Shown here: piece after piece, positions 14,666 to 23,971 of the stretch
Layout: every line of letters begins with the position of its first letter
Position numbering within the stretch: position 1 is the first letter of the stretch
Source of the DNA: Pseudomonas sp. GV071
GTDB taxonomy: Bacteria; Pseudomonadota; Gammaproteobacteria; Pseudomonadales; Pseudomonadaceae
Reading direction: 5' to 3'
Length of the DNA stretch: 64,000 nt
Assembly: GCF_003050835.1 (NCBI RefSeq)
Contig: NZ_QAOJ01000002.1
Location: 310,001 to 374,000, forward strand
Position numbers and translations under genes: made by a program
Notes under the pieces: generated by a model
Told to the model about the DNA's origin: nothing
Database searches by the model: none
The model's input: only the letters and a program-made list of their open reading frames with translations

Positions 14666-15565
14666 TCAGTCACCGCCCACGGCGAAGTTGGGCAAGGTGT
14701 CGACCGGTTGCACGAAGTCGAAGGGAATCGACTCCAGCGCCAGGCCCATGTTGCGTTGAATCACGAAGTGCAGATGCGGGCCGCTGCTGTTGCCGGTGTT
14801 GCCCGAGCGCGCCAGCGGCGTGCCGAGGGAGATACGCTGGCCTTCGTTGACCAGCACCGAACCTTTCATCAGGTGCAGGTACACGCCCATGGTGCCGTCG
14901 TCGTGCAGCACCCGCACGAAGTTGCCCGACGGGTTGTTGCCGCGCCCGCTCTGCTGGTTTTCCACCTTCACCACCATGCCGGCACGAGCCGAGACAATGG
15001 GCGTGCCTTCCGGCATGGCGACATCGATGGCGTAGCGGCCTTTGGGGGTGAAATGGCTGTACTTGCCGTTGGCGCCCTGGCTCTGCCGGAACGGCCCGCC
15101 AACCCAAGGCAGCGGGTAGTCGTAGTCGAGCGGCTGCAGGCGTGGGTCACCGAGGGCGGTACGCAATTTGGGTTTGTAACGCATTGGCTGGCCGGGGTCG
15201 CGCGGGGCGAGGGTGGCCAGGCGGATCTTGCTGCGCGGTGGCAGTACCCAGTGAATCGGTTTATCCGGCGCGCCGGAGACGTTCACTGCGTTGTTGACGC
15301 TGAGCTCGACTTCCACCGGCGCATACAGGTCGTTGCGCACCAGCAGGGTTTCGCCGGCATCATGCTTTTTGGTTTCCAGCTTCACCTGGGTGTCCAGGCG
15401 CTCGACCATGCGGTCGCGGAACACGAACACCTGCGCGCCCGGCGCGGCTTTGTCGGTGTAGGTCACCACACCATTGGCATCGGTGTATTTGTAGATGGTC
15501 AAGGCCGCTGCCGGATTGGCAACGGCAAGCAACAGACCACAGAGAAAGATAATGCGCCCTGGCAT
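14666..15565 (-). CDS. M23 family metallopeptidase with N-terminal DUF4124
   Basis: A 299-residue exported protein. The signal peptide ends near ANPAAA (about residue 21). DUF4124 follows (IYKYTDANGVVTYTDKAAPG), then a beta-rich linker, and a LytM/M23 domain with YAIDVAMPEGTPI (zinc-ligand aspartate), VYLHLMKG and GPHLHF (catalytic/ligand histidines). M23 enzymes cut peptide cross-links in peptidoglycan. The first ligand histidine is not in the usual H-x3-D form, as in other DUF4124-M23 proteins I recall, so it may be either active or a regulator of other amidases. Confidence 0.88.
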   Translation of the reverse strand: MPGRIIFLCGLLLAVANPAAALTIYKYTDANGVVTYTDKAAPGAQVFVFRDRMVERLDTQVKLETKKHDAGETLLVRNDLYAPVEVELSVNNAVNVSGAPDKPIHWVLPPRSKIRLATLAPRDPGQPMRYKPKLRTALGDPRLQPLDYDYPLPWVGGPFRQSQGANGKYSHFTPKGRYAIDVAMPEGTPIVSARAGMVVKVENQQSGRGNNPSGNFVRVLHDDGTMGVYLHLMKGSVLVNEGQRISLGTPLARSGNTGNSSGPHLHFVIQRNMGLALESIPFDFVQPVDTLPNFAVGGD

Positions 15566-15679
15566 AACGGCATCGTTCTAATGGGTTCTTGGACGAGCAA
15601 GACTAGCAGCGCCTCGCTTGCCCCGCGAGGCGCGGGCCGCCGCGCTGTGACGAAGCTCGCGCGCCATTGGTCGGCTGCC

Positions 15680-16594
15680 TTACGCGCCGGGGGAGAAATG
15701 CTTCTGGGTGGTGCCGCGGGCAATCAGGCGCGACAGGTAGTCGAGCTTCTGCGGATCACGGTCGACGAAGCGGAAGATCAGCTGCAGCCATTCGCTGTCG
15801 GGCTTGGGTTCGAAAGCGGCCACGGAGTGCAAATAGCCGTTCAGACGCGCCACTTCGCCGCCGTCGCCTTGCTCCAGGTCGAGCACCGCTTGCTCCAGCA
15901 CCTGCGGCAGGTTATCCAGGCGTTTCACCAGCAGGGCCGCTTCTTTCAGACTCAGGGCTTTGATCACGCAGGCGAGGTTGCCACTGGCCAGACGCAGTTG
16001 GCCTTGGCCACGCCCGGAAGGCGCAGCCGCCGCAGGAGCGGCTTTGGCTGCGCCACCGAGTAAGGCAGCGGCGGAACCAGTGACCGCCGGGGCAGGCGCC
16101 GCAGTCTTGGGCTTGACCACTTCGGCCTTGCCACCGGTGAGGGCAGACAGCGAGTCATTGCCGAACGGCGAAGCGGCGGTTTTCGGCGCACTGCCCATCA
16201 AGGCTTCAAGCTTGCCGGATTTGTGCAGGGCTTTTTTGACCTTGGTGACCAGTTGCTCGTTGGTGAACGGCTTGCCGATGAAGTCGGAGACGCCGGCCTG
16301 AATGGCCTGCACCACGTTCTCTTTGTCGCCACGGCTGGTGACCATGATGAACGGGGTGGTTTTCATCTCCGGCTGCTCGCGGCACCAGGTGAGCAGTTCC
16401 AGACCGGACAGCTCGGGCATTTCCCAGTCGCAAAGAATCAGGTCGAAGCGCTGCTTGCCCAGAATTACCTGGGCTTTACGGCCGTTCACCGCGTCCTCAA
16501 TCTGGATGCCGGGGAAGGAATTACGCAGCCCCTTCTTCACCAGATCACGGATAAACGGCGCGTCATCCACCACCAGCACGCTGACTTTGCTCAT
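15680..16594 (-). CDS. Stand-alone response regulator next to phoU
   Basis: A 304-residue protein with an N-terminal CheY-type receiver (D10, D11, phosphoacceptor D56 in LILCDWEMP, conserved lysine in IGKPF). An Ala/Pro-rich linker follows (about 135-205), then an all-helical C-terminal domain of unknown type (ALSLKEAALLVKRLDNLPQ and on). No DNA-binding motif or partner kinase is visible. The ATG at 16592-16594 was chosen for its AAGGGG ribosome-binding site. I recall a comparable response-regulator gene beside phoU in P. aeruginosa (PA5364). A link to the phosphate system is suggested by position only. Confidence 0.85.
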   Translation of the reverse strand: MSKVSVLVVDDAPFIRDLVKKGLRNSFPGIQIEDAVNGRKAQVILGKQRFDLILCDWEMPELSGLELLTWCREQPEMKTTPFIMVTSRGDKENVVQAIQAGVSDFIGKPFTNEQLVTKVKKALHKSGKLEALMGSAPKTAASPFGNDSLSALTGGKAEVVKPKTAAPAPAVTGSAAALLGGAAKAAPAAAAPSGRGQGQLRLASGNLACVIKALSLKEAALLVKRLDNLPQVLEQAVLDLEQGDGGEVARLNGYLHSVAAFEPKPDSEWLQLIFRFVDRDPQKLDYLSRLIARGTTQKHFSPGA

Positions 16595-16677
16595 CGACCA
16601 CCCCTTCAGTAATGGCATAAGCATAGCCTCGCCTGGTGGCGAATAGCCAAACCGTGTTTGCGAACCCGACGCTAACG

Positions 16678-16715
16678 CACAAAAACGACAACGCCCGGGC
16701 GATGCCGGGCGTTGT
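16678..16715 (-). terminator. Intrinsic terminator downstream of phoU
   Basis: Perfect 11-bp arms ACAACGCCCGG (16688-16698) and CCGGGCGTTGT (16705-16715) around a 6-nt loop, followed on the minus strand by CGTTTTTG. It separates the pst-phoU operon from the response-regulator gene. Confidence 0.85.
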
Positions 16716-16758
16716 TGGAACGTTCGTGGAGCGGATATCCGCCCTACCGGATTATCGA

Positions 16759-17490
16759 TTAACCCTTGTCGACTGTACCTTTAACTTCTTCTTCCATCCG
16801 GGCCAGACCCAGGTGTTTTACGTCAGTGCCGCGCACCAGGTAAATCACCAACTCGGCAATGTTGCGGGCGTGGTCGCCGATACGTTCCAGCGAGCGCAGC
16901 ACCCAGATGATGCTCAGCACGCGGGTGATGGAGCGCGGGTCTTCCATCATGTAGGTGACCAGTTCGCGCAGCGCGGTTTTGTATTCGCGGTCGATGGTCT
17001 TGTCGTACTTGGCCACCGACAGGGCCAGGTCGGCGTCGAAACGGGCAAAGGCGTCGAGCGACTCCTGGACCATTTTGCGCACCTGGTCGCCGATGTGGCG
17101 CACTTCCACGTAGCCGCGTGGCGCTTCACCGTTTTCGCACAGCTCGATGGCGCGCTTGGCGATCTTGGTGGCTTCGTCGCCGATACGCTCCAGATCGATT
17201 ACCGACTTGGAGATGCTGATGATCAAGCGCAGGTCGGAAGCAGCCGGCTGACGACGGGCAAGAATGCGGATGCACTCTTCGTCGATGTTGCGCTCCATCT
17301 GGTTGATCTGGTCGTCGATCTCGCGCACCTGCTGGGCCAGACCTGAGTCGGCGTCGATCAGCGCGGTAACGGCATCGTTGACTTGTTTTTCCACCAGGCC
17401 GCCCATGGCCAGCAGGTGGCTACGCACGTCTTCCAGCTCAGCGTTGAACTGCGCAGAAATGTGGTGGGTGAGGCTGTCTTTGTTGATCAT
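16759..17490 (-). CDS. phoU: Phosphate signalling protein PhoU
   Basis: A 243-residue all-helical protein with two PhoU repeats. Visible metal-binding and family motifs include NEDIDEECIRILA-like residues (MERNIDEECIRILARRQPAA), LIISISKSVIDLERIGDEA and LRSLERIGDHARNIAELV. PhoU links the PstSCAB transporter with the PhoR kinase so that PhoB is silenced when phosphate is plentiful. The start at 17488-17490 fits family length; an in-frame extension runs through the palindromic repeat upstream and is rejected. It is the last gene of the pst operon and is followed by a strong terminator. Confidence 0.97.
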   Translation of the reverse strand: MINKDSLTHHISAQFNAELEDVRSHLLAMGGLVEKQVNDAVTALIDADSGLAQQVREIDDQINQMERNIDEECIRILARRQPAASDLRLIISISKSVIDLERIGDEATKIAKRAIELCENGEAPRGYVEVRHIGDQVRKMVQESLDAFARFDADLALSVAKYDKTIDREYKTALRELVTYMMEDPRSITRVLSIIWVLRSLERIGDHARNIAELVIYLVRGTDVKHLGLARMEEEVKGTVDKG

Positions 17491-17516
17491 GTGCACGTCC
17501 TGAACCGGGGTTTGAC

Positions 17517-17611
17517 TCCCCTCTCCCGTCCTCGGGAGAGGGGCCGGGGGTGAGGGCTGCGTCTGTGGCAAGAGCCCCTCACCCTAACCCTCTCCCAGAG
17601 GGAGAGGGGAC
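17517..17611. repeat. CTC/GAG-type dispersed palindromic repeat, copy 3 (between pstB and phoU)
   Basis: CCCCTCTCCCGTCCTCGGGAGAGGGG and, after a spacer, CCCTCACCCTAACCCTCTCCC-aga-GGGAGAGGGG (given here in parts): two stable hairpins within the pst operon transcript. They could protect or attenuate the message between pstB and phoU. Confidence 0.8.
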
Positions 17612-17621
17612 TGATCGGCGA

Positions 17622-18455
17622 CTAGCCGTAACGACCGGTGATGTAGTCTTCGGTTTGTTTTTTCGCCGGGTTGGTGAACAGCGTATCGGTGTCACCAAAC
17701 TCGATCAGCTTGCCCATGTACATGAACGCGGTGTAGTCGGAAACCCGCGCCGCCTGTTGCATGTTGTGGGTGACGATGACGATGGTGAACTTGGATTTCA
17801 GTTCGTAGATCAGCTCTTCCACTTTCAGCGTGGAGATCGGGTCCAGTGCCGAGCACGGTTCGTCGAGCAGCAGCACTTCGGGCTGCACGGCGATGGTACG
17901 GGCGATGACCAGACGTTGTTGCTGACCACCGGACATGCCCAGGGCCGACTCGTGCAGACGGTCTTTCACTTCGTCCCACAGCGCCGCGCCGCGCAGCGAG
18001 GCTTCAACGGCTTCGTCGAGTACGCGCTTCTGGTTGATGCCTTGAATACGCAGGCCGTAGGCGACGTTCTCGTAGATGCTTTTCGGGAACGGGTTGGGCT
18101 TCTGGAACACCATGCCGACGCGACGACGCAGCTCGGCCACGTCTTCGCCTTTGCGGTAGATGTTGGTGCCGTCGAGGTTGATTTCACCTTCGACGCGGCA
18201 GCCATCGACCAGGTCGTTCATGCGGTTGAAGCAGCGCAGCAGGGTCGACTTGCCGCAGCCGGACGGCCCGATGAAGGCAGTCACGCGCTGCTTGGGGATG
18301 TTCATCTTGACGTCGTAGAGCGCCTGCTTTTCGCCGTAGAACAGGCTCAGGCCAGGCACTTCCAGGGTCACCGGCTCATTGGCCAGGGTCAGGTTCTGTT
18401 TTTCACGGCCAAGGGCAGAGATGTTGATGCCGTGTGGCTGGGCTTCGTGCTGCAT
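17622..18455 (-). CDS. pstB: Phosphate ABC transporter ATPase PstB
   Basis: A 277-residue ATPase with Walker [10 protein letters not shown], the phosphate-family run [17 protein letters not shown], signature MSGGQQQRL, Walker [14 protein letters not shown] and the H-loop VTHNMQQAA. It energises high-affinity phosphate import through PstC and PstA. The N-terminus carries about 30 extra residues before the ATPase core, usual in pseudomonads. It lies in the pst operon between two palindrome-containing gaps. Confidence 0.97.
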   Translation of the reverse strand: MQHEAQPHGINISALGREKQNLTLANEPVTLEVPGLSLFYGEKQALYDVKMNIPKQRVTAFIGPSGCGKSTLLRCFNRMNDLVDGCRVEGEINLDGTNIYRKGEDVAELRRRVGMVFQKPNPFPKSIYENVAYGLRIQGINQKRVLDEAVEASLRGAALWDEVKDRLHESALGMSGGQQQRLVIARTIAVQPEVLLLDEPCSALDPISTLKVEELIYELKSKFTIVIVTHNMQQAARVSDYTAFMYMGKLIEFGDTDTLFTNPAKKQTEDYITGRYG

Positions 18456-18531
18456 GGAGAAACCTCAATGCGTAATTTACGTTTGGCTGACCGGTGCGCT
18501 GGCCAGCGATAAGTCATTCGAATTCTTTACT

Positions 18532-18622
18532 CCGTCATCCCAGCGCAGGCTGGGATCCAGATTCGATCAGGAGCATGCGTTGCCCCAACCATTCTGGGTC
18601 CCCGCCTGCGCGAGGACGACGG
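18532..18622. repeat. REP-type imperfect palindrome between pstA and pstB
   Basis: A 30-nt arm beginning CCGTCATCCCAGCGCAGGCT and its inverted counterpart ending GCGAGGACGACGG match at roughly five positions in six, with a 30-nt spacer. It resembles dispersed 'CGTCATCCC' type repeats. It lies in the 177-nt gap inside the pst operon, which has no gene. Confidence 0.7.
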
Positions 18623-18632
18623 TGTTTCTTTC

Positions 18633-20312
18633 TTAGTGATCCAGCGCTTTGTACTTCTCGCGCAGGTGGTTACGGATGGCCACCGCCGACAGGTTCAAGC
18701 CGGCAATCACCATCACCAGCAGCAGCGCGGTGGCGTACACCAGCGGGCGGGCCGCTTCTACGTTCGGGCTCTGGAAGCCGACGTCGTAGATGTGGAAGCC
18801 CAGGTGCATGATCTTCTGGTCCAGATGCAGGTACGGGTAGTTGCCGTCTACCGGCAGCGACGGTGCCAGCTTGACCACACCCACCAGCATCAGCGGCGCC
18901 ACTTCGCCAGCGGCGCGGGCCACGGCGAGGATCATGCCGGTCATCATTGCCGGGCTGGCCATCGGCAGCACCACTTTCCACAGGGTTTCCGCCTTGGTCG
19001 CGCCGAGGGCCAGGGAGCCTTCACGCACGGCACGGGGAATACGCGCCAGGCCTTCCTCGGTGGCGACGATCACCACCGGTACGGCCAGAATCGCCAGAGT
19101 CAGCGAAGCCCACATCAGCCCCGGGGTACCGAAGGTCGGTGCCGGCAGCGCTTCGGCGAAGAACAGGCGGTCGATGGAGCCACCCAGCACGTAGACAAAG
19201 AAGCCCAGGCCGAAAACGCCGTAAACGATCGCCGGCACGCCGGCCAGGTTGTTCACCGCAATGCGGATGATGCGGGTCAGCGGGCCCTGCTTGGCGTATT
19301 CGCGCAGGTACACCGCGGCCAGCACGCCGAACGGGGTGACGATCATGGCCATGATCAGGGTCATCATCACGGTGCCGAAAATCGCCGGGAAAATACCGCC
19401 TTCGGTGTTGGCTTCACGCGGGTCGTCGCTGAGGAATTCCCACAGGTTGGCGAAGTACATGCGCAGCTTGGTGAACACGCCCATGCCGTTGGGCTGGTAG
19501 GCGTGCACGATCTTGCCCAGGCTGATTTCGATTTCTTTGCCGTCGGCCTCACGCACCACGATGCTGTCGCGGTCCACCGCCTGGTGCAGCTCCAGCAGTT
19601 GGCCTTCGAGGCCTTTGTATTTGGCGTCCAGCTCGGCGCGCTCGGCGTCGATGTCGGCTTGCGCTTCGGCGGTCAGCGATTTTTCCAGTTCCAGCTTGCG
19701 GGTTTTAAGACGCAGGCGTTCCAGGTCATGGTTGATCGCGCCGATGTCTTTTTTCTCCAGCTTGCTCAACTGAGTGGCCAGGCCTTCGACACGCACGATG
19801 CGCTCCTGCAGGGTCGGCCAGCCGGCCTCGCCTTCGGCGATCACTTTGCCGCTTTCCTTGACGCTGACCAGGGTGCCGTAGAAGTTGCCCCATTCGCGGC
19901 GCACCAGGGTCATCAATTCGACCGGCTTCTTCTGATCCACCAGCCAGTCACCGACCAGCCAGGTGAAGTCGGCACCGTAGATATCACGGTTACCGACCTT
20001 GAGCAGTTCACGGGTCATGAACTCCGGGCCGTTGTCCGGCACCGGCAAGCCGGCACCCTTCAAACGTGCCAGCGGTACTTCTTCGGCCTGTACCACTTCA
20101 CCGACCACCACGTGGCTGGGTTGCCCGGGAATGGCGTAGGTGGCTTGCAGCAGGTCAGCTGGCCAGAAGTGGCCCAAACCGCGGAAGGCGATGACCAGCA
20201 GCAAGCCGATGGTCATGATCACGGCGATGGACACCGCGCCGCCGCTCATCCAGATGCCTGGCGAACCACTTTTGAACCAAGCGTTGAGAGAATTCTTCTT
20301 CACGGCATTCAT
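18633..20312 (-). CDS. pstA: Phosphate ABC transporter permease PstA (long form)
   Basis: A 559-residue inner-membrane permease. The first transmembrane helix is near residues 24-44. It is followed by a large hydrophilic insertion of about 270 residues with a heptad-like, charged coiled coil (VEGLATQLSKLEKKDIGAIN and beyond), then the PstA core with five or more helices and the coupling loop REGSLALGATKAETLWKVVL. E. coli PstA is about half this size and lacks the insertion; long forms are known in pseudomonads. The insertion would face the periplasm. It is cotranscribed with pstC, four bases downstream. Confidence 0.96.
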   Translation of the reverse strand: MNAVKKNSLNAWFKSGSPGIWMSGGAVSIAVIMTIGLLLVIAFRGLGHFWPADLLQATYAIPGQPSHVVVGEVVQAEEVPLARLKGAGLPVPDNGPEFMTRELLKVGNRDIYGADFTWLVGDWLVDQKKPVELMTLVRREWGNFYGTLVSVKESGKVIAEGEAGWPTLQERIVRVEGLATQLSKLEKKDIGAINHDLERLRLKTRKLELEKSLTAEAQADIDAERAELDAKYKGLEGQLLELHQAVDRDSIVVREADGKEIEISLGKIVHAYQPNGMGVFTKLRMYFANLWEFLSDDPREANTEGGIFPAIFGTVMMTLIMAMIVTPFGVLAAVYLREYAKQGPLTRIIRIAVNNLAGVPAIVYGVFGLGFFVYVLGGSIDRLFFAEALPAPTFGTPGLMWASLTLAILAVPVVIVATEEGLARIPRAVREGSLALGATKAETLWKVVLPMASPAMMTGMILAVARAAGEVAPLMLVGVVKLAPSLPVDGNYPYLHLDQKIMHLGFHIYDVGFQSPNVEAARPLVYATALLLVMVIAGLNLSAVAIRNHLREKYKALDH

Positions 20313-20315
20313 CCT

Positions 20316-22604
20316 TTAGAGCGCTGCATATTTCTTGCGCAGACGCTGACGAATCAGTTCGGCCAAGGTGTTCATGATGAAGGTGAACAGCAGCAGTACC
20401 AGTGCCGAGAGGAACAGCACGCGGTAGTGGCTGCCGCCAACTTCCGACTCCGGCATTTCCACCGCAACGTTGGCTGCCAGGGTGCGCAGGCCTTCGAACA
20501 GGTTCATTTCCATCACCGGGGTGTTACCGGTGGCCATCAGCACGATCATGGTTTCACCGACCGCACGGCCCATGCCGATCATCAGGGCGGAGAAGATGCC
20601 CGGGCTGGCAGTGAGGATCACCACGCGGGTCATGGTCTGCCAGGTGGTGGCACCGAGTGCCAACGAACCCAGGGTCAGGCTGCGCGGCACGCTGAACACG
20701 GCGTCTTCGGCAATCGAGAAGATGTTCGGGATCACCGCAAAACCCATGGCCAGGCCGACGATCAGGGCGTTGCGCTGGTCGTAGGTGATGCCCAGGTCAT
20801 GGGAGATCCACAGGCGCATGTCGCCGCCGAAGAACCAGTTTTCCATGTACGGGCTCATGCCCAGGGCGAAGGCACCGACGATCAGGATCACCGGAATCAG
20901 GGTCAGCGATTCCCAACCTTCCGGCACGCGCAGGCGGATCGACTCCGGCAAGCGGCTCCAGCCCCAACCGGCGAGCAGGATGCCCAGCGGCGTGAGGATC
21001 AACAGGCTGAAGATGCCCGGCAGGTGGCCTTCTACATACGGCGCCAGGAACAGGCCGGCGAAGAAACCGAGAATCACGGTTGGCAGGGCTTCCATCAACT
21101 CGATCACCGGCTTCACTTTGCGGCGCATGCGCGGCGCCATGAAGTAGGCGGTATAAATGGCGGCGGCGACGGCCAGCGGTGCGGCCAGGAGCATGGCGTA
21201 GAAAGCGGCCTTCAAGGTACCGAAGGTCAGTGGCGCCAGGCTCAGCTTGGGCTCGAACTCGGTGTTGGCGGCGGTGGACTGCCAGATGTACTTGGGTTCG
21301 TCGTAGCTTTCGTACCAGACCTTGCCCCACAGCGCGCTGAACGACACTTCCGGGTGCGGGTTCTTCAGGGCCAGCGGGTGCAGAGTCGTACCCGATTCAA
21401 CAACAAGCCGGTTGGCGCGGGGCGACATGGCCAGGGCACCCTTACCGTCGACAATCTTTTCCACCAACAAGGTGCGTTCGGCAGTGCTGTGGTAGACACC
21501 CAGCTCACCGGCAGCATCCAGGGCGACGAAGCCCTTGCGGCGCTCTTCCGGGTTGATCTGCACGATCGGCGAATCACCTTGCTGGAAGTCGCGGATGTGT
21601 TTGAAGCGCGAGGAACCATCCGGGTCGCGCGCCATGAACCACTGACTGATGCCACCTTTGGAGTTACCGATCATCAGCGAGATGCCGCCCAGCAGTTGCG
21701 AACTGGCGGTCACTTCGCTGTCGGCGTCTTCCAGGAGTTTGTAGCGACCGTTGAGGCTGCGCTCACGCAGGTTGAACACGTCGGCCTGGGCACGGCCATT
21801 GAGCACGTACAGCCACTGCTGACGCGGGTCGATGTACAGGGCTTTGATCGGCTCGGCGATCTGCGGCAGGGCGACACGGTCCTGGGTCAGGGTGACTTCG
21901 CCGGTCATCATGTTTTCTTCGCTGGTCAGCGACAGCATCAGCAGTTCGCTGCCACTGGAGGCACCCAGCAACATGGTTTCATCGTTGGCGCTGAGGCTCA
22001 CGTGCTCAAGCGGGCGACCCTGCGGGTCGATCACCAGCGGCGCTTCGCCGTAGGGGTATTCAAGCCCCGGGGTAATGGTTTTGTGGTTGTCCGGGTAGGT
22101 GACCACGTAGTTGTGTTTGAACACCAGGGCCTGGCCGTTGGACAGACCCAACACCACCAGATTGTTACCGGCTTGTGCCTGGCCGATGGACGCCACACTG
22201 GCGCCGGCTGGCAGGGTCAGGGGCACGCGTTTGATTTCGTCGCCGTTCTTGGTGGCGAAAAAGATCACTTCACCTTTGTCGGAAACGCGCATGGCCACCT
22301 GGTTCTGCTCTTCGATGGCGAGCAGCAGCGGTTTGCCAGCGTCCTGCTGCAGCCAGGCGGGGCTTTGTACCTTCTTCTCGGTCAGCTCGGCGCCCTGGAA
22401 CAACGGGAACACCACATAACCCAGATAAAAGAAGATCAGCGTGATAGCGCCGAGCACGGAAAGGCCGCCGATCATTACGTACCAGCGGGCCAGATGGTCT
22501 TTAAGCGCACGGATGCGGCGCTTGCGTTGCAGCTCGGGCGTATTGAAATCAATGCGTCCGGAGGAGGAATTCGCAGTCATGGGGGAATTTGCCAGATCGT
22601 TCAT
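20316..22604 (-). CDS. pstC: Phosphate ABC transporter permease PstC (long form)
   Basis: A 762-residue permease: a transmembrane helix near residues 52-75, a periplasmic domain of about 380 residues rich in short beta strands (propeller-like repeats such as GEVIFFATKNGDEI, WLYVLNGRAQADVF), then the six-helix PstC core with the coupling loop VPRSLTLGSLALGATTWQTM. E. coli PstC lacks the large domain. I chose the ATG at 22602-22604, which has AGGG seven bases upstream; a GTG six bases earlier and an ATG 24 bases later are alternatives. A Pho box ends only about 22 nt upstream, so the transcript leader must be very short if this start is right. Confidence 0.94.
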   Translation of the reverse strand: MNDLANSPMTANSSSGRIDFNTPELQRKRRIRALKDHLARWYVMIGGLSVLGAITLIFFYLGYVVFPLFQGAELTEKKVQSPAWLQQDAGKPLLLAIEEQNQVAMRVSDKGEVIFFATKNGDEIKRVPLTLPAGASVASIGQAQAGNNLVVLGLSNGQALVFKHNYVVTYPDNHKTITPGLEYPYGEAPLVIDPQGRPLEHVSLSANDETMLLGASSGSELLMLSLTSEENMMTGEVTLTQDRVALPQIAEPIKALYIDPRQQWLYVLNGRAQADVFNLRERSLNGRYKLLEDADSEVTASSQLLGGISLMIGNSKGGISQWFMARDPDGSSRFKHIRDFQQGDSPIVQINPEERRKGFVALDAAGELGVYHSTAERTLLVEKIVDGKGALAMSPRANRLVVESGTTLHPLALKNPHPEVSFSALWGKVWYESYDEPKYIWQSTAANTEFEPKLSLAPLTFGTLKAAFYAMLLAAPLAVAAAIYTAYFMAPRMRRKVKPVIELMEALPTVILGFFAGLFLAPYVEGHLPGIFSLLILTPLGILLAGWGWSRLPESIRLRVPEGWESLTLIPVILIVGAFALGMSPYMENWFFGGDMRLWISHDLGITYDQRNALIVGLAMGFAVIPNIFSIAEDAVFSVPRSLTLGSLALGATTWQTMTRVVILTASPGIFSALMIGMGRAVGETMIVLMATGNTPVMEMNLFEGLRTLAANVAVEMPESEVGGSHYRVLFLSALVLLLFTFIMNTLAELIRQRLRKKYAAL

Positions 22605-22626
22605 GCGCACACCCTAGCGGCTCTGT

Positions 22627-22655
22627 ATGACAGAAACATGACAAAGCAGTGACGC
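22627..22655 (-). promoter_or_regulatory. Pho box array upstream of pstC
   Basis: On the minus strand three direct heptamers, GCGTCAC, TTGTCAT and CTGTCAT, occur with exact 11-nt spacing, as in PhoB-binding sites. TAGGGT about 10 nt downstream could be the -10 element. The array is only about 22 nt from the chosen start codon. Confidence 0.88.
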
Positions 22656-22711
22656 AAAAAACCCACTGACCAATGACACGAAAGTGTAATGGTGCAGCAG
22701 GCTTGCGAAAT

Positions 22712-22738
22712 GCCTGGCCGGGGATCACCCAACCAGGC
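22712..22738 (-). terminator. Hairpin between pstS and pstC, possible attenuating terminator
   Basis: GCCTGG and CCAGGC arms with an inner GGG/CCC pairing lie 43 nt past the pstS stop. On the minus strand only ATTTC follows; on the plus strand TTTT follows. It may partially terminate pstS transcripts or stabilise the pstS 3' end, which would keep binding-protein mRNA in excess. Confidence 0.4.
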
Positions 22739-22780
22739 TTTTGTCGTTGCAAGGGGCAGCGTCGGCCGCCCCGGCTGGTC

Positions 22781-23752
22781 TTACAGACCCAGGTCTTTCA
22801 GAGCTTTCTCGGCAACCTTGGCTGGCAGCGGGATGTAGCCGTCTTTCACCACAACTTGCTGACCGGATTGCGACAGAACCATTTTCACGAACTCAGCTTC
22901 CAGCGGAGCCAGAGGCTTGTTCGGCGCCTTGTTCACGTACACGAACAGGAAGCGCGACAGCGGGTAGGTGCCGTTCAGGGCGTTGGCTTCGTTGTCTTCA
23001 ACGAACTCGCCGCCTTCTTTCTTGGCCAAAGCAACGGTACGGACGCTAGCGGTTTTGTAACCGATGCCCGAGTAGCCAATGCCGTTAACCGAGGAGCTGA
23101 TCGACTGCACAACCGAAGCGGAACCTGGTTGTTCGTTGACGTTGGCTTTGTAGTCGCCTTTGCACAGGGCTTCTTCTTTGAAGTAGCCGTAGGTGCCGGA
23201 AACCGAGTTACGGCCGAACAGTTGGATTGGCTTGTTGGCCAGGTCGCCGGTCAGGCCCAGGTCACCCCAGGTCTTGATGTCTTTCGAACCACCGCACAGG
23301 CGGGTAGCGGAGAAGATGGCGTCAACCTGGGCCATGGTCAGGCCTTTGATCGGGTTGTCTTTGTGCACGAATACGGCCAGGGCGTCGACAGCTACCGGAA
23401 CGGCGGTCGGCTTGTAGCCATATTTGGATTCGAACGCTTGCAGTTCGACGTCTTTCATCTTGCGGCTCATCGGGCCCAGGTTAGCGGTGCCTTCGGTCAG
23501 AGCGGGTGGCGCGGTGGAGGAACCAGCGGCCTGAATCTGGATGTTGACGTTAGGGTACAGACGTTTGTATTCCTCAGCCCACAGCGTCATGAGGTTGGCG
23601 AGGGTGTCGGAACCAACGCTGGACAGGTTGCCGGATACGCCGGTGGTCTTGGTGTAGGCCGGGATCGACGGGTCAACAGCGGCGACCGCGCTTGCGGTGG
23701 CGACGCCAGCGGCGACAAAAGTCAGGGCCGCCATCAAACGCTTAATCTTCAT
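22781..23752 (-). CDS. pstS: Phosphate-binding periplasmic protein PstS
   Basis: A 323-residue periplasmic binding protein: signal peptide cleaved after SAVAA (about residue 25), then [43 protein letters not shown] and [13 protein letters not shown], the phosphate-ligating SGT and SR-type motifs of the PstS family. It delivers phosphate to PstCAB. AGGAG lies 6 nt before the ATG. A three-repeat Pho box lies about 60-90 nt upstream, consistent with induction by phosphate starvation through PhoB. Confidence 0.96.
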   Translation of the reverse strand: MKIKRLMAALTFVAAGVATASAVAAVDPSIPAYTKTTGVSGNLSSVGSDTLANLMTLWAEEYKRLYPNVNIQIQAAGSSTAPPALTEGTANLGPMSRKMKDVELQAFESKYGYKPTAVPVAVDALAVFVHKDNPIKGLTMAQVDAIFSATRLCGGSKDIKTWGDLGLTGDLANKPIQLFGRNSVSGTYGYFKEEALCKGDYKANVNEQPGSASVVQSISSSVNGIGYSGIGYKTASVRTVALAKKEGGEFVEDNEANALNGTYPLSRFLFVYVNKAPNKPLAPLEAEFVKMVLSQSGQQVVVKDGYIPLPAKVAEKALKDLGL

Positions 23753-23810
23753 GCCTTGCTCCTAGCAGGATAGGGGTGTGATTCAACGGGGCCCAGTATC
23801 TGGAGGCCGT

Positions 23811-23839
23811 GTGACGACTCTATGACCCGAATGTGACAA
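23811..23839 (-). promoter_or_regulatory. Pho box array upstream of pstS
   Basis: On the minus strand TTGTCAC, GGGTCAT and TCGTCAC repeat with exact 11-nt periodicity. GATACT follows after 10 nt and suits a -10 element, so transcription would start about 40 nt before the pstS start codon. Confidence 0.85.
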
Positions 23840-23971
23840 TTAGATGAAAGGCCATCATGGAGCTGCTGCGCTCGATAAATTCCGGCTAGCTGCACGTGGC
23901 ACCTTTTCAAAACAAGCTGATGACTACGCTGTCCTTAATTGAGCCACCTGAAACGACCCGGAGACTGCCCG

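Noticed and set aside
18636..22652. Open frame of more than 1,300 codons on the plus strand opposite pstA-pstC
   Set aside because: It is the antisense shadow of two well-recognised permease genes; composition is His/Gln/Gly-rich as expected for a mirrored high-GC frame, with no family motifs.
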